Below, piece by piece: positions 8,790-17,240 of a stretch of 64,000 nt of DNA; the stretch's first letter is position 1; every line of letters begins with the position of its first letter. The stretch lies in contig NZ_KB907251.1 in the NCBI RefSeq assembly GCF_000381905.1, positions 124,001 to 188,000 on the forward strand, in the 5' to 3' direction. Source of the stretch: Paenibacillus fonticola DSM 21315. Lineage in GTDB: Bacteria; Bacillota; Bacilli; Paenibacillales; Paenibacillaceae. The translations under genes were made by a program, and so were the position numbers. Below the pieces are notes generated by a model. It did no database searches, had not been told where the DNA came from, and saw nothing but the letters and a program-made list of their open reading frames with translations.

Positions 8790-8806
8790 ATACCAACCAG
8801 CGGTAT
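8790..8806. promoter_or_regulatory. Candidate TetR operator
   Basis: ATACC (8790-8794) and GGTAT (8802-8806) form an inverted repeat around a 7-base centre, just downstream of the -10 box and before the TetR gene. The position is right for steric repression, and TetR regulators usually bind their own promoter. Binding is inferred. Confidence 0.5.
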
Positions 8807-8831
8807 GTATATAAGTAGAGGTGCTAAACTT

Positions 8832-9491
8832 ATGGCTAGAAACAAATATCCAGAGCAAACATTGGAACACATCCTGTCGGTATCAGCAAAGCTGTTTACT
8901 GAAAAAGGGTTTGAAAAGACGAGTATTCAAGACATTATTGATGAATTGGGAATGTCGAAAGGGGCTATTTATCATCATTTCAAGTCAAAAGAAGATATTT
9001 TGGATGCGGTAATGGAACGGCAATTTACCTATGTCGCGCAAATGCTGGAAGAACTTATTCACAATACACGGGCATCCAATGCCAGGGAGAAGCTGATTCT
9101 CATTTTGGAGGCTATTGTTTCCGATCCTGATGCGCACTCCATTGACGATATTTTAAGCACACAAATTAAAAATCCGCAATTTGTCATGAGGGGAATCAAG
9201 ATCGGCGTAAATCATGATGCCCCAGTAATTGCCCAGCTCATGATGGAAGGAAAGCAGGATGGATCAATTACGACGGACTATCCCATCGAGTGTTCGGAAG
9301 TGTTCATGCTGCTTGTAAACATTTGGATTAATCCTGTTTTATTTGAACGCGGCAGCAATGAGACACTTCAGCGCTTGAAGTTTCTGCAGCACATGATGAA
9401 GCTGCTCGGCGCAGATATTGTGAGTGATGAACTTATTCGGACAATAACAGCACGTCATTCTGATATTGGAGGATACAAAGTGAATGAGTGA
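8832..9491 (+). CDS. TetR/AcrR family transcriptional regulator
   Basis: This 219-residue repressor carries an N-terminal helix-turn-helix: ILSVSAKLFTEKGFEKTSIQDIIDELGMSKGAIYHHFKSKEDIL covers residues 13-56 and matches the TetR fold closely. The remainder is the ligand-binding helical domain. The ATG at 8832 with GAGGTG upstream is preferred over the ATG at 8805, which lies within the proposed operator. It heads an operon and overlaps the ABC ATPase gene by 8 bases. It probably represses the operon and senses a toxic compound or peptide exported by the downstream proteins. Confidence 0.92.
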   Translation: MARNKYPEQTLEHILSVSAKLFTEKGFEKTSIQDIIDELGMSKGAIYHHFKSKEDILDAVMERQFTYVAQMLEELIHNTRASNAREKLILILEAIVSDPDAHSIDDILSTQIKNPQFVMRGIKIGVNHDAPVIAQLMMEGKQDGSITTDYPIECSEVFMLLVNIWINPVLFERGSNETLQRLKFLQHMMKLLGADIVSDELIRTITARHSDIGGYKVNE

Positions 9492-10227
9492 ATTTGTAGT
9501 CAGAACAGAGGGGCTGGTCAAGACTTTTGCTGGGATAGAAGTCATTAAAAGATGCAATATGTCTGTGAAGCGAGGCAGCATTTATGGATTTTTAGGGGCA
9601 AATGGAGCCGGCAAGTCTACCGTCATGAAGATATTGACCGGATTGCTCACTCCTACCGCTGGGAGGGCAGAAGTGCTCGGGCTCCACGTCACACTTTACC
9701 GTGATAAAATATTGCGGAATATAGGCAGCCTGATTGAGGTTCCAGTCTTTTTCGAAGATTTGTCAGCTAGGGAAAACTTGAGTCTGCATTTGGCTTATAT
9801 GGGAATCAGCAATTCAACTGAACAGGAAGACATCTCTAAAGTGTTAAAAATGGTAGGCCTGGAACATACAAACGAGCAGCCTGTCTCTAAATTTTCATTG
9901 GGAATGCGTCAGCGGCTAGGCATAGCCAGGGCGATTATTCACAGGCCTAAGCTGCTTATACTGGATGAACCGATTAACGGGCTAGACCCTATAGCCATAC
10001 GTGAAATGAGAACATTATTTATCGATTTAGTTCAAAATTACGGAATGACCATTTTGCTATCCAGTCATATTATTTCGGAGATAGAACAAATTGCTGATAC
10101 AGTAGGCATTATTTCCGCCGGAGTAATTGAACGAGAATTATCTTTAACTGAAATAAAATCGAGGCATCCAAATGGTCTTGAAGAGTACTTCTTCGGAGTA
10201 ATGAGCGGGGGGCATGGTATTGCTTAA
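9484..10227 (+). CDS. ABC transporter ATP-binding protein (bacitracin/lantibiotic export type)
   Basis: This 247-residue ATPase has Walker A GANGAGKST near residue 38, a signature region SKFSLGMRQRLGIARA near 137, Walker B LLILDEPINGLDP near 158, and a switch histidine in LLSSHIISE. The overall type resembles BcrA/LanF-like exporters. The ATG at 9484 follows GGAGGATAC and overlaps the tetR stop. It pairs with the permease gene that overlaps its own end by 14 bases. The likely role is export of an antibiotic or removal of a membrane-active peptide; this is family-based inference. Confidence 0.9.
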   Translation: MSEFVVRTEGLVKTFAGIEVIKRCNMSVKRGSIYGFLGANGAGKSTVMKILTGLLTPTAGRAEVLGLHVTLYRDKILRNIGSLIEVPVFFEDLSARENLSLHLAYMGISNSTEQEDISKVLKMVGLEHTNEQPVSKFSLGMRQRLGIARAIIHRPKLLILDEPINGLDPIAIREMRTLFIDLVQNYGMTILLSSHIISEIEQIADTVGIISAGVIERELSLTEIKSRHPNGLEEYFFGVMSGGHGIA

Positions 10228-10918
10228 CTTAATAAAATTAGAAATAAGAAGAATCAAGATTGGAACTTATATATTAGCCAGTGTAATTGCTACTGTTATT
10301 CTTGTCGGATTTATTTATTTCGTTTCTTATGTGGCCCAAGTGGAAAATGAACTGGATTTTAAAAATTACACGAATATTTTTTTGTTTGTCAGTATCGTGA
10401 GCATGATTATTTATTGTGTGCTATCTGCTGTCATGTACTCTCGTTTTATTATTGAAGAATATAGCGGCAAACGACTGCTTCTCATGTTCTCATATCCTGT
10501 AAACCGGAAAAAAGTATTGTTTGCTAAAATTACACTCGTAGCAGGGTTCACAACATTCGCGACGATTGCCAGCAACATTCCCCCGTTTGTAATATTTACC
10601 ATTACGGAATCGATCTCACCTATTGTCGATGACACTCTCTCCTTAGAGTTACTACTTTCCATATTTAAAACAATTATTGTATTAGCGATTGCCGTGAACG
10701 GAATCAGTATTATAGCGATGAGAATAGGTTTTATAAAGAAGTCAATATCAACCACGATTGTCACTGCCTTTATTTTATGCGCACTTGTTGGAAATGCGGT
10801 TATAGGCAGCTACGGAAACAACATGTTGTTAGTGGGGTTATTACTTGTTATCACAGCCGCTGGTGTTATTGTTGCGTTGGAACTTTCAAATAAAATCAAT
10901 GAGATGGAAATTGAATAG
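10214..10918 (+). CDS. ABC-2 type transporter permease
   Basis: This 234-residue protein has about six hydrophobic segments. It begins LLNLIKLEIRRIKIGTYI and includes FIIEEYSGKRLLLMFSYPVNRKKVLFAKI, which is typical of BcrB-type permeases. It overlaps the ATPase gene, so the two form one transporter. The ATG at 10214 lies within the end of the ATPase gene, and GGGGGG precedes it. The export substrate is unknown; an antimicrobial peptide is plausible given the TetR control and the neighbouring efflux gene. Confidence 0.85.
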   Translation: MVLLNLIKLEIRRIKIGTYILASVIATVILVGFIYFVSYVAQVENELDFKNYTNIFLFVSIVSMIIYCVLSAVMYSRFIIEEYSGKRLLLMFSYPVNRKKVLFAKITLVAGFTTFATIASNIPPFVIFTITESISPIVDDTLSLELLLSIFKTIIVLAIAVNGISIIAMRIGFIKKSISTTIVTAFILCALVGNAVIGSYGNNMLLVGLLLVITAAGVIVALELSNKINEMEIE

Positions 10919-10930
10919 GAGAGGATTAGG

Positions 10931-11713
10931 GTGGTTGTTAACAACGGATTGAGCCTTCGTAAAAAAGTGAATATCGAAGAGAGCGTGTCCAGCATATCCT
11001 TGGATTGGTTCTCTGGAGAAGTAAAAATCTTGGCTAGCGAAACGGACAATGTCCACATAATTCAATACGGGAATAACAATTTTCCTGAAAAAAAACTTGC
11101 ACATACTCACGTCAGTTCAGGGGTTCTCAGCATTGTCGACGGGAGGAAGAAAGGCAATTTTCTAGGTTTTAATTTTCAACAAACACTCCTCGAAATTTAC
11201 CTTCCAAAGAAAAAAATACAATCGTTTACGATCAATGGAACAGGCAGCCATTTATTTATTCAAACACTGCATACGGCAACCGCTAAAATCAAGCTAACTT
11301 CTAGTCGAGCAACCATATCCGGAAATTATGATGAACTTGAATTATCCGCAGTAGGAACAACTATCGTAGGTGAAGATGCAGATATCGGAAAGCTTAAATT
11401 GCTTGCCACTTCATCCAAAGCGGATATTGACGGCAAAATTTCGAATATCGATGTCAATGTCATAGGCCGATCTGCAGCCATTTCCTCCAAAGTGGTGCCA
11501 AAGCATATTCAATCCTTATCCACAGGAGCGAATTTAACAGTAACTATCCCTGATAATGAAGGTTTTAATTTTAAATTCAAAAAGGTGTCAGGCCACTTCA
11601 AAACGGATTTTGCTCTTACTTCAAAGGATAACAGCTTTACTTACAAAGGAGGAGGGGAAAATTACAGTGCCGAGGTAAGAGGAGGAAAATTTTCTTTACA
11701 AAAGGAAAAGTGA
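10931..11713 (+). CDS. DUF4097 family beta-strand repeat protein
   Basis: This 260-residue protein is made mainly of short beta-strand units (for example VSSISLDWFSGEVKILAS, KIKLTSSRATISGNYDELELSAV, IDVNVIGRSAAISSKV). This is typical of DUF4097/adhesin-like beta-helix proteins that often accompany envelope-stress ABC systems. There is no signal peptide and no clear membrane segment, so it may be cytoplasmic or act at the inner membrane face. The GTG at 10931 has GGAGAGG upstream. It sits between an ABC permease and a small membrane protein in a TetR operon. Its biochemical role is unknown. Confidence 0.8.
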   Translation: MVVNNGLSLRKKVNIEESVSSISLDWFSGEVKILASETDNVHIIQYGNNNFPEKKLAHTHVSSGVLSIVDGRKKGNFLGFNFQQTLLEIYLPKKKIQSFTINGTGSHLFIQTLHTATAKIKLTSSRATISGNYDELELSAVGTTIVGEDADIGKLKLLATSSKADIDGKISNIDVNVIGRSAAISSKVVPKHIQSLSTGANLTVTIPDNEGFNFKFKKVSGHFKTDFALTSKDNSFTYKGGGENYSAEVRGGKFSLQKEK

Positions 11714-11730
11714 TGGGAGGAGGAGTTGAA

Positions 11731-11907
11731 TTGGAGACAGCAGGCTGGATTGTTGGAACAAGCTTGTCCGTTTTAGTACTATTGGTGGGAATTATCGGAA
11801 TGCTCGTCAGTAAACAGAGACGAACCAGAAACAAATGGTCAATATGGCTGATACTGTTCGGGGTATGTGCTTTAGTAAGTGCGTTTATTAACGCCGGTTA
11901 TAAATAG
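11731..11907 (+). CDS. Small two-helix membrane protein
   Basis: This is a 58-residue protein with two membrane helices separated by a basic loop (SKQRRTRNK). The TTG at 11731 is chosen because GGGAGGAGG lies 8 bases upstream; the frame also allows an ATG at 11713. It lies between the DUF4097 and MFS genes and reads with them. No family was recognised. A helper of the transporter is plausible but unproven. Confidence 0.6.
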   Translation: METAGWIVGTSLSVLVLLVGIIGMLVSKQRRTRNKWSIWLILFGVCALVSAFINAGYK

Positions 11908-11944
11908 GCAGTCTATACTATCAAGTCGGTTACGGAGGTGCATT

Positions 11945-13228
11945 TTGAAAATATTCACTTTGAATAGAAATTTTAACCTATTGATAATCGGCCAAATTAT
12001 TACGCTTTTTGGAAGCTCCATTCTTAGATTCGCATTATCGCTATTTATCTTGGATATAACAGGTTCAGCAGGGACGTTCGCTTTCATACTGGCGGTATCT
12101 ACCATCCCCACTATTTTCTTATCGCCAATCGGCGGGGCGATAGCGGACCGGGTTAACCGCAGAAATTTGCTTGTTATTCTTGATTTAATTAGCGGATTAA
12201 TTGTAGCGGGTCTTGCTTTCTTTTTGTTCAGCGGGGTACATTCGATTTTGCTGATTGGAATTGTAATGACCTTGTTGTCAATAGTGAGTACATTTTATCA
12301 GCCAACCGTACAGGCAAGCATTCCGGTATTGATTGAAAACGACCATTTGTTGAAGGCTAACGGGGCAGTATCAGGAGTATCTGCTCTTACTAATTTTGCA
12401 GGTCCTGTGTTGGGAGGACTGTTGTACAGTTTTCAAGGTATCGAATGGATTGTAGTGATGACTTCAGTTAGTTTTTTCCTCTGCGCTATTGTAGAAACCT
12501 TCATGTACATTCCATCCGAAAAAATGCAGCAGACGTATGGGGCAATCAGAACGATTTTGAACGATCTTAAAGATGGAATCAGTTATATTGTGAAGAAAAA
12601 TTCCTTTCTGCTTAAAGTCATCCTTATTGCAGCAGTCATGAATATTTTTATTACGCCAATATTTTTAGTGGGAATACCTTACATTATTAAGATTATTATG
12701 GGTTTAGATGGCAGTTTTTTTGGCTATACGCAAGGTGGAATTTCATTAAGCATGATCTTTGCGGCGGTCGCAATTGGATTGCTGTCAAGTCGTATCAAAG
12801 TCAGTAACTTGTATAAATGGTTTATTGGCAGCGGCATATTATTTATTCCAATGGCATTGTCCGTTTATCCTCTGTTTTTAAGCGCCCCTTATAGCACGAT
12901 TATTTCCTATATCATGTTTTCATTGTGTGCCATGCTTATCATGTTCTCCATTACGATTATCAATATTTTTGTTATGACAATACTGCAGCAGCAGACCCCC
13001 AATTTACTTCTCGGTAAAGTGATGGCCATCTTAACCGCTGTATCAACGTGTGCAGTACCTATTGGCCAAATTCTGTTTGGTACCTTGATGGACAGCTTTA
13101 CTACGAATGTTTATGCACTTTTGTTAATTGTAGCGGTCGTTACTATTGCCATTGCTATTACGACTAAAGTGTTGTTAAAGGAGAGAAAAGCCGCGCATGC
13201 TGACAAAGTAGATGAAGCTATAGTATAG
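11945..13228 (+). CDS. MFS efflux transporter (MFS_3 / EntS-like)
   Basis: This 427-residue protein has about twelve membrane helices. It starts NFNLLIIGQIITLFGSSILRFALSLFILDITGSAG and has GGAIADRVNRRNLLVILD after the second helix, typical of drug or siderophore exporters of the MFS_3 group. The TTG at 11945 is chosen because GGAGGTG precedes it; the frame is open further upstream to 11879 but overlaps the small gene. It is the last intact gene of the tetR operon, which therefore combines an ABC exporter and an MFS exporter under one repressor. Confidence 0.85.
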   Translation: MKIFTLNRNFNLLIIGQIITLFGSSILRFALSLFILDITGSAGTFAFILAVSTIPTIFLSPIGGAIADRVNRRNLLVILDLISGLIVAGLAFFLFSGVHSILLIGIVMTLLSIVSTFYQPTVQASIPVLIENDHLLKANGAVSGVSALTNFAGPVLGGLLYSFQGIEWIVVMTSVSFFLCAIVETFMYIPSEKMQQTYGAIRTILNDLKDGISYIVKKNSFLLKVILIAAVMNIFITPIFLVGIPYIIKIIMGLDGSFFGYTQGGISLSMIFAAVAIGLLSSRIKVSNLYKWFIGSGILFIPMALSVYPLFLSAPYSTIISYIMFSLCAMLIMFSITIINIFVMTILQQQTPNLLLGKVMAILTAVSTCAVPIGQILFGTLMDSFTTNVYALLLIVAVVTIAIAITTKVLLKERKAAHADKVDEAIV

Positions 13229-13249
13229 GATAAGTTTGAGTCGGAGAGA

Positions 13250-13432
13250 AAAAATGAAAAAGATTCAATTGTTTTGCTTCAGGTTGCCGTGCTTGATGTA
13301 TTTATTTTAGGTGAACGATTAAGTTGGCTGCAAATGGTTGCTCTGGTTCTATTGTTGATATCGATCGGATATGTACAATTAGCCCCTCAGTTAAGAGAAA
13401 AGAAAGAGAATAGTGTTTCCAAGTCTGCTTAA
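13250..13432 (+). pseudogene. C-terminal remnant of an EamA/DMT family transporter
   Basis: The frame ending in TAA at 13430-13432 encodes about 60 residues, including VLDVFILGERLSWLQMVALVLLLISIG and a basic tail. This matches the last two helices of drug/metabolite transporters (the usual text is LGERLSWLQ). No start codon or upstream part is present; the fragment begins within about 25 bases of the MFS stop. It is a leftover of a lost gene, not a functional protein. Confidence 0.6.
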
Positions 13433-13499
13433 TAATAAAGCAGAATTCTCGGGAAGAAGACTTACTTCCCCCGTACATGCACATCTAGGCCCCTGCCCA

Positions 13500-13530
13500 C
13501 ATACAATGTAGAACTGAACTTCATTGTATG
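13500..13530. promoter_or_regulatory. SigmaE-like -10 element inside a perfect dyad upstream of sigK
   Basis: CATACAAT at 13500-13507 matches the SigmaE -10 consensus of Bacillus-type sporulation promoters, though no good -35 is obvious. The same bases form the left arm of a perfect 9-bp inverted repeat: CATACAATG at 13500-13508 and CATTGTATG at 13522-13530. SigK genes are known to be transcribed by SigmaE with SpoIIID; the dyad may bind a regulator. Confidence 0.4.
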
Positions 13531-13585
13531 CTGAAGCGGGGCGCGGCGATCCCCTTCGGCCAATCGACGTGGGGGTGCTTTGTTC

Positions 13586-14281
13586 ATGGAATTGTTTTCT
13601 GCGGTTGCCTTGTTCATTAAACAGCTGACTTTGCTTGTGTCGTATGTGAAAAACAATGCTTTTCCCCAGCCATTGACGGAGGAGGAGGAAGCACGGCATC
13701 TTCAGCGCATGGCTGAAGGGGATGCGGTATCCCGAAATATGCTGATTGAGCATAATTTGCGGCTCGTGGCGCATATCGTCAAGAAATTCGATAACACCGG
13801 CGAGGACTTGGAGGATCTGATCTCTATTGGCACGATTGGCTTGATCAAAGCGATTGAAAGCTTCCGTCCCAACAAAGGGACAAAGCTGGCAACGTTTGCG
13901 GCCCGTTGTATCGAGAACGAGATACTGATGCATTTAAGATCGCTCAAAAAAACGCGCAAGGATGTATCCCTTCATGATCCCATCGGAACGGACAAAGAGG
14001 GAAATGAGATCACGCTTATCGATATTTTGGGAACGGAAGCGGATGACGTGGTCGAGCGGGTACAGCTTAAATTGGAGAAGAGCAAAATATATCAGAACCT
14101 CGATATTCTCGAGGCCAGAGAGCAGGAAGTCATCAAAGGGCGCTTTGGACTGGAGCACGGGGGGGAAGAGCGAACGCAGCGGGAGATTGCGAAGGAACTG
14201 GGCATCTCACGCAGCTATGTGTCTCGGATTGAGAAAAGGGCGCTGATGAAGCTTTATCATGAGTTTTATAAGAAGAAGTAA
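13586..14281 (+). CDS. sigK: RNA polymerase sporulation sigma factor SigK (uninterrupted)
   Basis: This 231-residue sigma-70 family factor directs late mother-cell transcription during sporulation. The N-terminus is a hydrophobic pro-sequence ending near [14 protein letters not shown], as in pro-SigmaK, which is cleaved by SpoIVFB. Region 2 ([35 protein letters not shown]) and region 4 ([24 protein letters not shown]) are intact. The ATG at 13586 is chosen; a TTG at 13580 is possible. The gene is continuous, with no skin-type insertion. It supports assignment of the organism to spore-forming Firmicutes. Confidence 0.93.
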   Translation: MELFSAVALFIKQLTLLVSYVKNNAFPQPLTEEEEARHLQRMAEGDAVSRNMLIEHNLRLVAHIVKKFDNTGEDLEDLISIGTIGLIKAIESFRPNKGTKLATFAARCIENEILMHLRSLKKTRKDVSLHDPIGTDKEGNEITLIDILGTEADDVVERVQLKLEKSKIYQNLDILEAREQEVIKGRFGLEHGGEERTQREIAKELGISRSYVSRIEKRALMKLYHEFYKKK

Positions 14282-14292
14282 GTGCTTAACGG

Positions 14293-14331
14293 TAAACCAG
14301 CCGGGGCTGCCGTAAAGTTCCGGTTGGTTTA
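14293..14331 (+). terminator. Terminator-like hairpin after sigK
   Basis: TAAACCAGCCGG (14293-14304) pairs with CCGGTTGGTTTA (14320-14331) with one wobble, 12 bases after the sigK stop. The T-tract is weak. Confidence 0.55.
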
Positions 14332-14435
14332 GTCATTACTGAAAGCTAAAGAACGGGGACATAACTCCAAAATATATTGTTGGACAAGCCTGGATCAAAT
14401 AAGTTGATGCAATTTGAGTATTTGATTCGAAGCGC

Positions 14436-14466
14436 TTGACTATGACGTAAGGTCATAGTGCATAAT
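14436..14466 (+). promoter_or_regulatory. MerR-type promoter with 19-bp spacer and operator
   Basis: TTGACT (14436-14441) and CATAAT (14461-14466) are 19 bases apart, the overlong spacing typical of MerR-activated promoters. The spacer holds a perfect inverted repeat, CTATGAC (14440-14446) and GTCATAG (14452-14458) with a 5-base centre. It precedes a decayed DUF2268/MerR gene pair, so the site probably once served the local MerR regulator. Confidence 0.75.
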
Positions 14467-14496
14467 TCTCACTATAAACGACGAGGAGTGAGAGAT

Positions 14497-14801
14497 ATGA
14501 ATATAAAACAAACGCAGAAACACTGAACAGGCGCATAAAGCCTGTGCTTAGAGAGCAATTGCAATTAACTGGATTTGATCAATTTGCTCCGTATCTTTAC
14601 GGTGACGAGATCGCAAAACTTCAAAACTTTAAACCGGTCAATATGCCTTATAGCGCTGGCTACGCTTGCGGATATTATTTAATCCAGTATTATTTAAGAA
14701 AAACAGGAAGAACGATCTTTGAGGCAACGATCACACCTGCTAATCAAATACTAGACGAGGTAAAGGGATTTTGGGATGAAGAAACGATTATTAGCGGTTA
14801 A
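14497..14801 (+). pseudogene. Remnant of DUF2268 (YjaZ-like) putative zinc protease
   Basis: Only the C-terminal part of the protein remains, in frame from about 14499 to the TAA at 14799. It includes NMPYSAGYACGYYLIQYYLRKTGRTIFEATITPANQILDEVKGFW, which resembles the end of DUF2268 proteins. The ATG at 14497 with a good GAGGAGTGAGAG ribosome site opens a different frame that stops after nine codons, and the HExxH zinc-binding part is absent. A large internal deletion plus a frame change therefore disabled the gene. It lies directly behind the MerR-type promoter. Confidence 0.6.
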
Positions 14802-14895
14802 AGATATTGTTCGGATTACAGGCATTATAGATCGGACCCTGCATTATTACGATAGAATTCATTTGTTGCAATTATGTACGATATCAATCCGTTGA
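14776..14895 (+). pseudogene. Truncated MerR family regulator (N-terminal helix-turn-helix only)
   Basis: A frame from the ATG at 14776 to the TGA at 14893 encodes 39 residues, including AVKDIVRITGIIDRTLHYYDRIHLL, which matches the start of the MerR DNA-binding domain. The rest of the regulator is missing. It overlaps the end of the DUF2268 remnant, as co-transcribed pairs do. The intact operator upstream suggests recent decay. Confidence 0.65.
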
Positions 14896-14942
14896 ACGGC
14901 TCTCAATTCAACAACAACTTAAACAATAAGCAGCTATATAAT

Positions 14943-14991
14943 AACAAGCAAGCCAGCTGGCAAAAAGGACTGCCAAGCTAGCTTGCTTGTT
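14943..14991 (-). terminator. Terminator of the minus-strand sugar-transport operon
   Basis: AACAAGCAAGC (14943-14953) is perfectly complementary to GCTTGCTTGTT (14981-14991), with inner pairing AGCTGGCA/TGCCAAGCT. It lies 25 bases beyond the stop of the minus-strand solute-binding-protein gene. Confidence 0.75.
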
Positions 14992-15015
14992 AAACTTTAA
15001 AATTGAAAAGGTTTA

Positions 15016-16293
15016 CTACTGTTTCAGTATATCTTGAACCGCCTTGTCCAACTTCTCCAGAAGTTGTTCTCTGGAGATTTGGGCACCCAAGTATTCCTGC
15101 ATCGCGGCTCCAAAGCCTTGCGTAACACCGTCTGGGAACAGGTCCCAATACCAGCCGACAGCAGTAGAGGATTTTCCTTGGATAGCCACAGCTATTTGTC
15201 CGATATCATTTTCAGTGGCTTCAATGCTTGTAAGGGCAGGAATAAAATTAAACTCTTTACTTACAAAAGTCTTTCCGGTTTCGGATGTGACCAGCCAGTT
15301 CAGGAAGTTTTTTGCCTCTTCAGGATGTTCTGACTTGCTGTTCACAATATAGTTGCTAGGTACCCCGATCAGTACACTGCCTTCGTTATCGTTGATTGGA
15401 GCCGGAAGCACTCCCAACTGCAAACTGGGATCGACTTTATCGATGTCGGCCTGCGTCCAATTGCCCTGAAGCATCATCGCGGCTTTGCCTGCAGAGAAGT
15501 TGGCGATTTGCGAGGCGTAATCACTGGTCATTTTTTCCTTTTGCGCATTGTTAAATATCAAGTCGACTAGATCCAGCCATTGGTTGAAAATTTCATTGTC
15601 TTGGAAGGTTGCGTTTCCTGCCTTGACGTCTTCGATGAACTTTTGTGGATCGGGCTGATTGGCGAGCCCGACATTAACCAGATGCATGCCGAGTGACCAC
15701 CATTCATTCGTTGCCATGAACGGTGTAATACCTTCGGCATTCAATTTTTCCACGGCCTCTTTTAATTGTGAAAGGGTCTTAGGTTCCTCGGTAATTCCAG
15801 CTTGCTCAAACAAGGATTTATTATAAATAATACCGTATCCCTCCACGTTCATTGGCATACCGTAAAGCTTTCCGTCTACCATCATGGGATTCTTTGAAGA
15901 TTCAATCAGATCTTTGCTCCAAGCCTCATCGGTAAGATCTGTCGCACGATCCATATAGGGAATCAAGCCGATATAGCCGCCGTTATTAAAGATTTCCGGT
16001 TCGGAACCTGAAGCCAACTCGGCCTTTAATAAAGCACCGTAGTCTTCCCCGCCGCCATGGGTTTCTACTTCTACTTTGACACCAGTTTCTTTCTCATATT
16101 CTTCGACCAGTTTATTGAGGGCTTCGGCAATTTCAACTTTGAAGTTAAACATTTTAATGCTGAAATCTTTTTTGGCTCCCTGTTGGTTTTGTTCCCCGTT
16201 ATTCTGTGTGCCTTGATTCCCATCTTTGCCGCAACCAGCAATTACTAAAGTGAAGATGGTTGCTACAATGAGGGCAAGCTTCCAATTTTTCAT
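15016..16293 (-). CDS. Carbohydrate ABC transporter substrate-binding lipoprotein
   Basis: This 425-residue protein of the extracellular solute-binding family 1 has a signal peptide ending in the lipobox LVIAGC near residue 21, so it is anchored to the outer face of the membrane. Typical text is VKVEVETHGGGEDYGALLKAELASG and KAAMMLQGNWTQADIDK. GGGAGG precedes the ATG. It is the last gene of a three-gene minus-strand operon after two permease genes, 104 bases downstream of the second. Its supply of ATPase (MsmX-like) must come from elsewhere. The sugar is unknown. Confidence 0.93.
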   Translation of the reverse strand: MKNWKLALIVATIFTLVIAGCGKDGNQGTQNNGEQNQQGAKKDFSIKMFNFKVEIAEALNKLVEEYEKETGVKVEVETHGGGEDYGALLKAELASGSEPEIFNNGGYIGLIPYMDRATDLTDEAWSKDLIESSKNPMMVDGKLYGMPMNVEGYGIIYNKSLFEQAGITEEPKTLSQLKEAVEKLNAEGITPFMATNEWWSLGMHLVNVGLANQPDPQKFIEDVKAGNATFQDNEIFNQWLDLVDLIFNNAQKEKMTSDYASQIANFSAGKAAMMLQGNWTQADIDKVDPSLQLGVLPAPINDNEGSVLIGVPSNYIVNSKSEHPEEAKNFLNWLVTSETGKTFVSKEFNFIPALTSIEATENDIGQIAVAIQGKSSTAVGWYWDLFPDGVTQGFGAAMQEYLGAQISREQLLEKLDKAVQDILKQ

Positions 16294-16397
16294 TTCGATA
16301 ACCTCCCTTTATATTTTGCCTATAAGGTCATTTTAAATGAATACGCTTTACGATAGACACTAATTATAATGCTGAAAAAAGTGGACAATTTTGTTTG

Positions 16398-17240
16398 CTA
16401 ACCTTTTACAGAACCTGCCGTTACACCTTCGACGATATATTTTTGAAGTGAAAGGAAGAAGATGATTATTGGTGTAATTGCCATAACAAGACCAGCGAGC
16501 GCAAGATCCCATTTTTTCGTATACTGACCAAAAAATTTCGTGACAGCCAAGGGTAATGTTGTTAGATCTTTATTGCCTCCAATGACGAGTACCGGCAGCA
16601 GATAGTCATTCCAGATCCATAATGTGTTCAGAATAATGACAGTAACTGCAATAGGCATCAGTAGAGGAAAAACGATTCGGAAAAAAACACTGTAAGGATT
16701 TGAACCATCCACTTTAGCTGCCTCTTCCAATTCGATAGGAACCGTCTTGATAAATCCATGGAACAGAAAAACGGACAACGGCATCCCAAAACCGAGATAA
16801 CAAGCCACAATGCCGTAAAATTCTCCGCGCAATTCCAGTAAACTTGTGACGCGAACCAATTGCAGCATAATGGATTGAAATGGTATGATCATGGCCGAAA
16901 TCAGCAGCAGGAACACCAGCGCATTGAAGCGGGTTGGTTTCCGGACAATTTGGTACGCAGCCATGGAACTGAACAGGACGATAAGAACTACGCTAAATAA
17001 AGTAATTAAAAAGGAATTCGAGAATGCTTGAGGAAAATTTATGGCACTCCAGACGCTCGAGTAATTATCCCAATGAAAGATTTGTGGGAAAGAAGCTGCG
17101 TCGATCAGAATCTCCTTTAGCGATTTTACCGAGTTGGTCAGAACCAAGTAGAAGGGAGACAAAAAGAGCAATCCGAGTAATATAGCGGCGATTTCTAAAG
17201 TCAACAGTCTTGCTTGATAGGTTTGATTGTGAGAAGACAT
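16398..17240 (-). CDS. Carbohydrate ABC transporter permease (MalG/LacG type)
   Basis: This 280-residue permease has six membrane helices and the EAA loop EEAAKVDGSNPYSVFFRIVFPLLMP in its C-terminal half, the contact site for the ATPase. The ATG at 17240 is preferred to the GTG at 17273 because AAGGAGG lies about 10 bases upstream. The start shares one base with the stop of the preceding permease gene (TAATG), so the two are translationally coupled. Confidence 0.92.
   Translation of the reverse strand: MSSHNQTYQARLLTLEIAAILLGLLFLSPFYLVLTNSVKSLKEILIDAASFPQIFHWDNYSSVWSAINFPQAFSNSFLITLFSVVLIVLFSSMAAYQIVRKPTRFNALVFLLLISAMIIPFQSIMLQLVRVTSLLELRGEFYGIVACYLGFGMPLSVFLFHGFIKTVPIELEEAAKVDGSNPYSVFFRIVFPLLMPIAVTVIILNTLWIWNDYLLPVLVIGGNKDLTTLPLAVTKFFGQYTKKWDLALAGLVMAITPIIIFFLSLQKYIVEGVTAGSVKG

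Noticed and set aside
13586..14281. Skin-type element interrupting sigK
   Set aside because: The gene is continuous from pro-sequence to region 4, so no insertion or recombinase is present here.
16320..16380. CcpA site upstream of the minus-strand binding-protein gene
   Set aside because: The reverse strand has AAAGCGTATTCA, which fits only the right half of the consensus, with two mismatches on the left.
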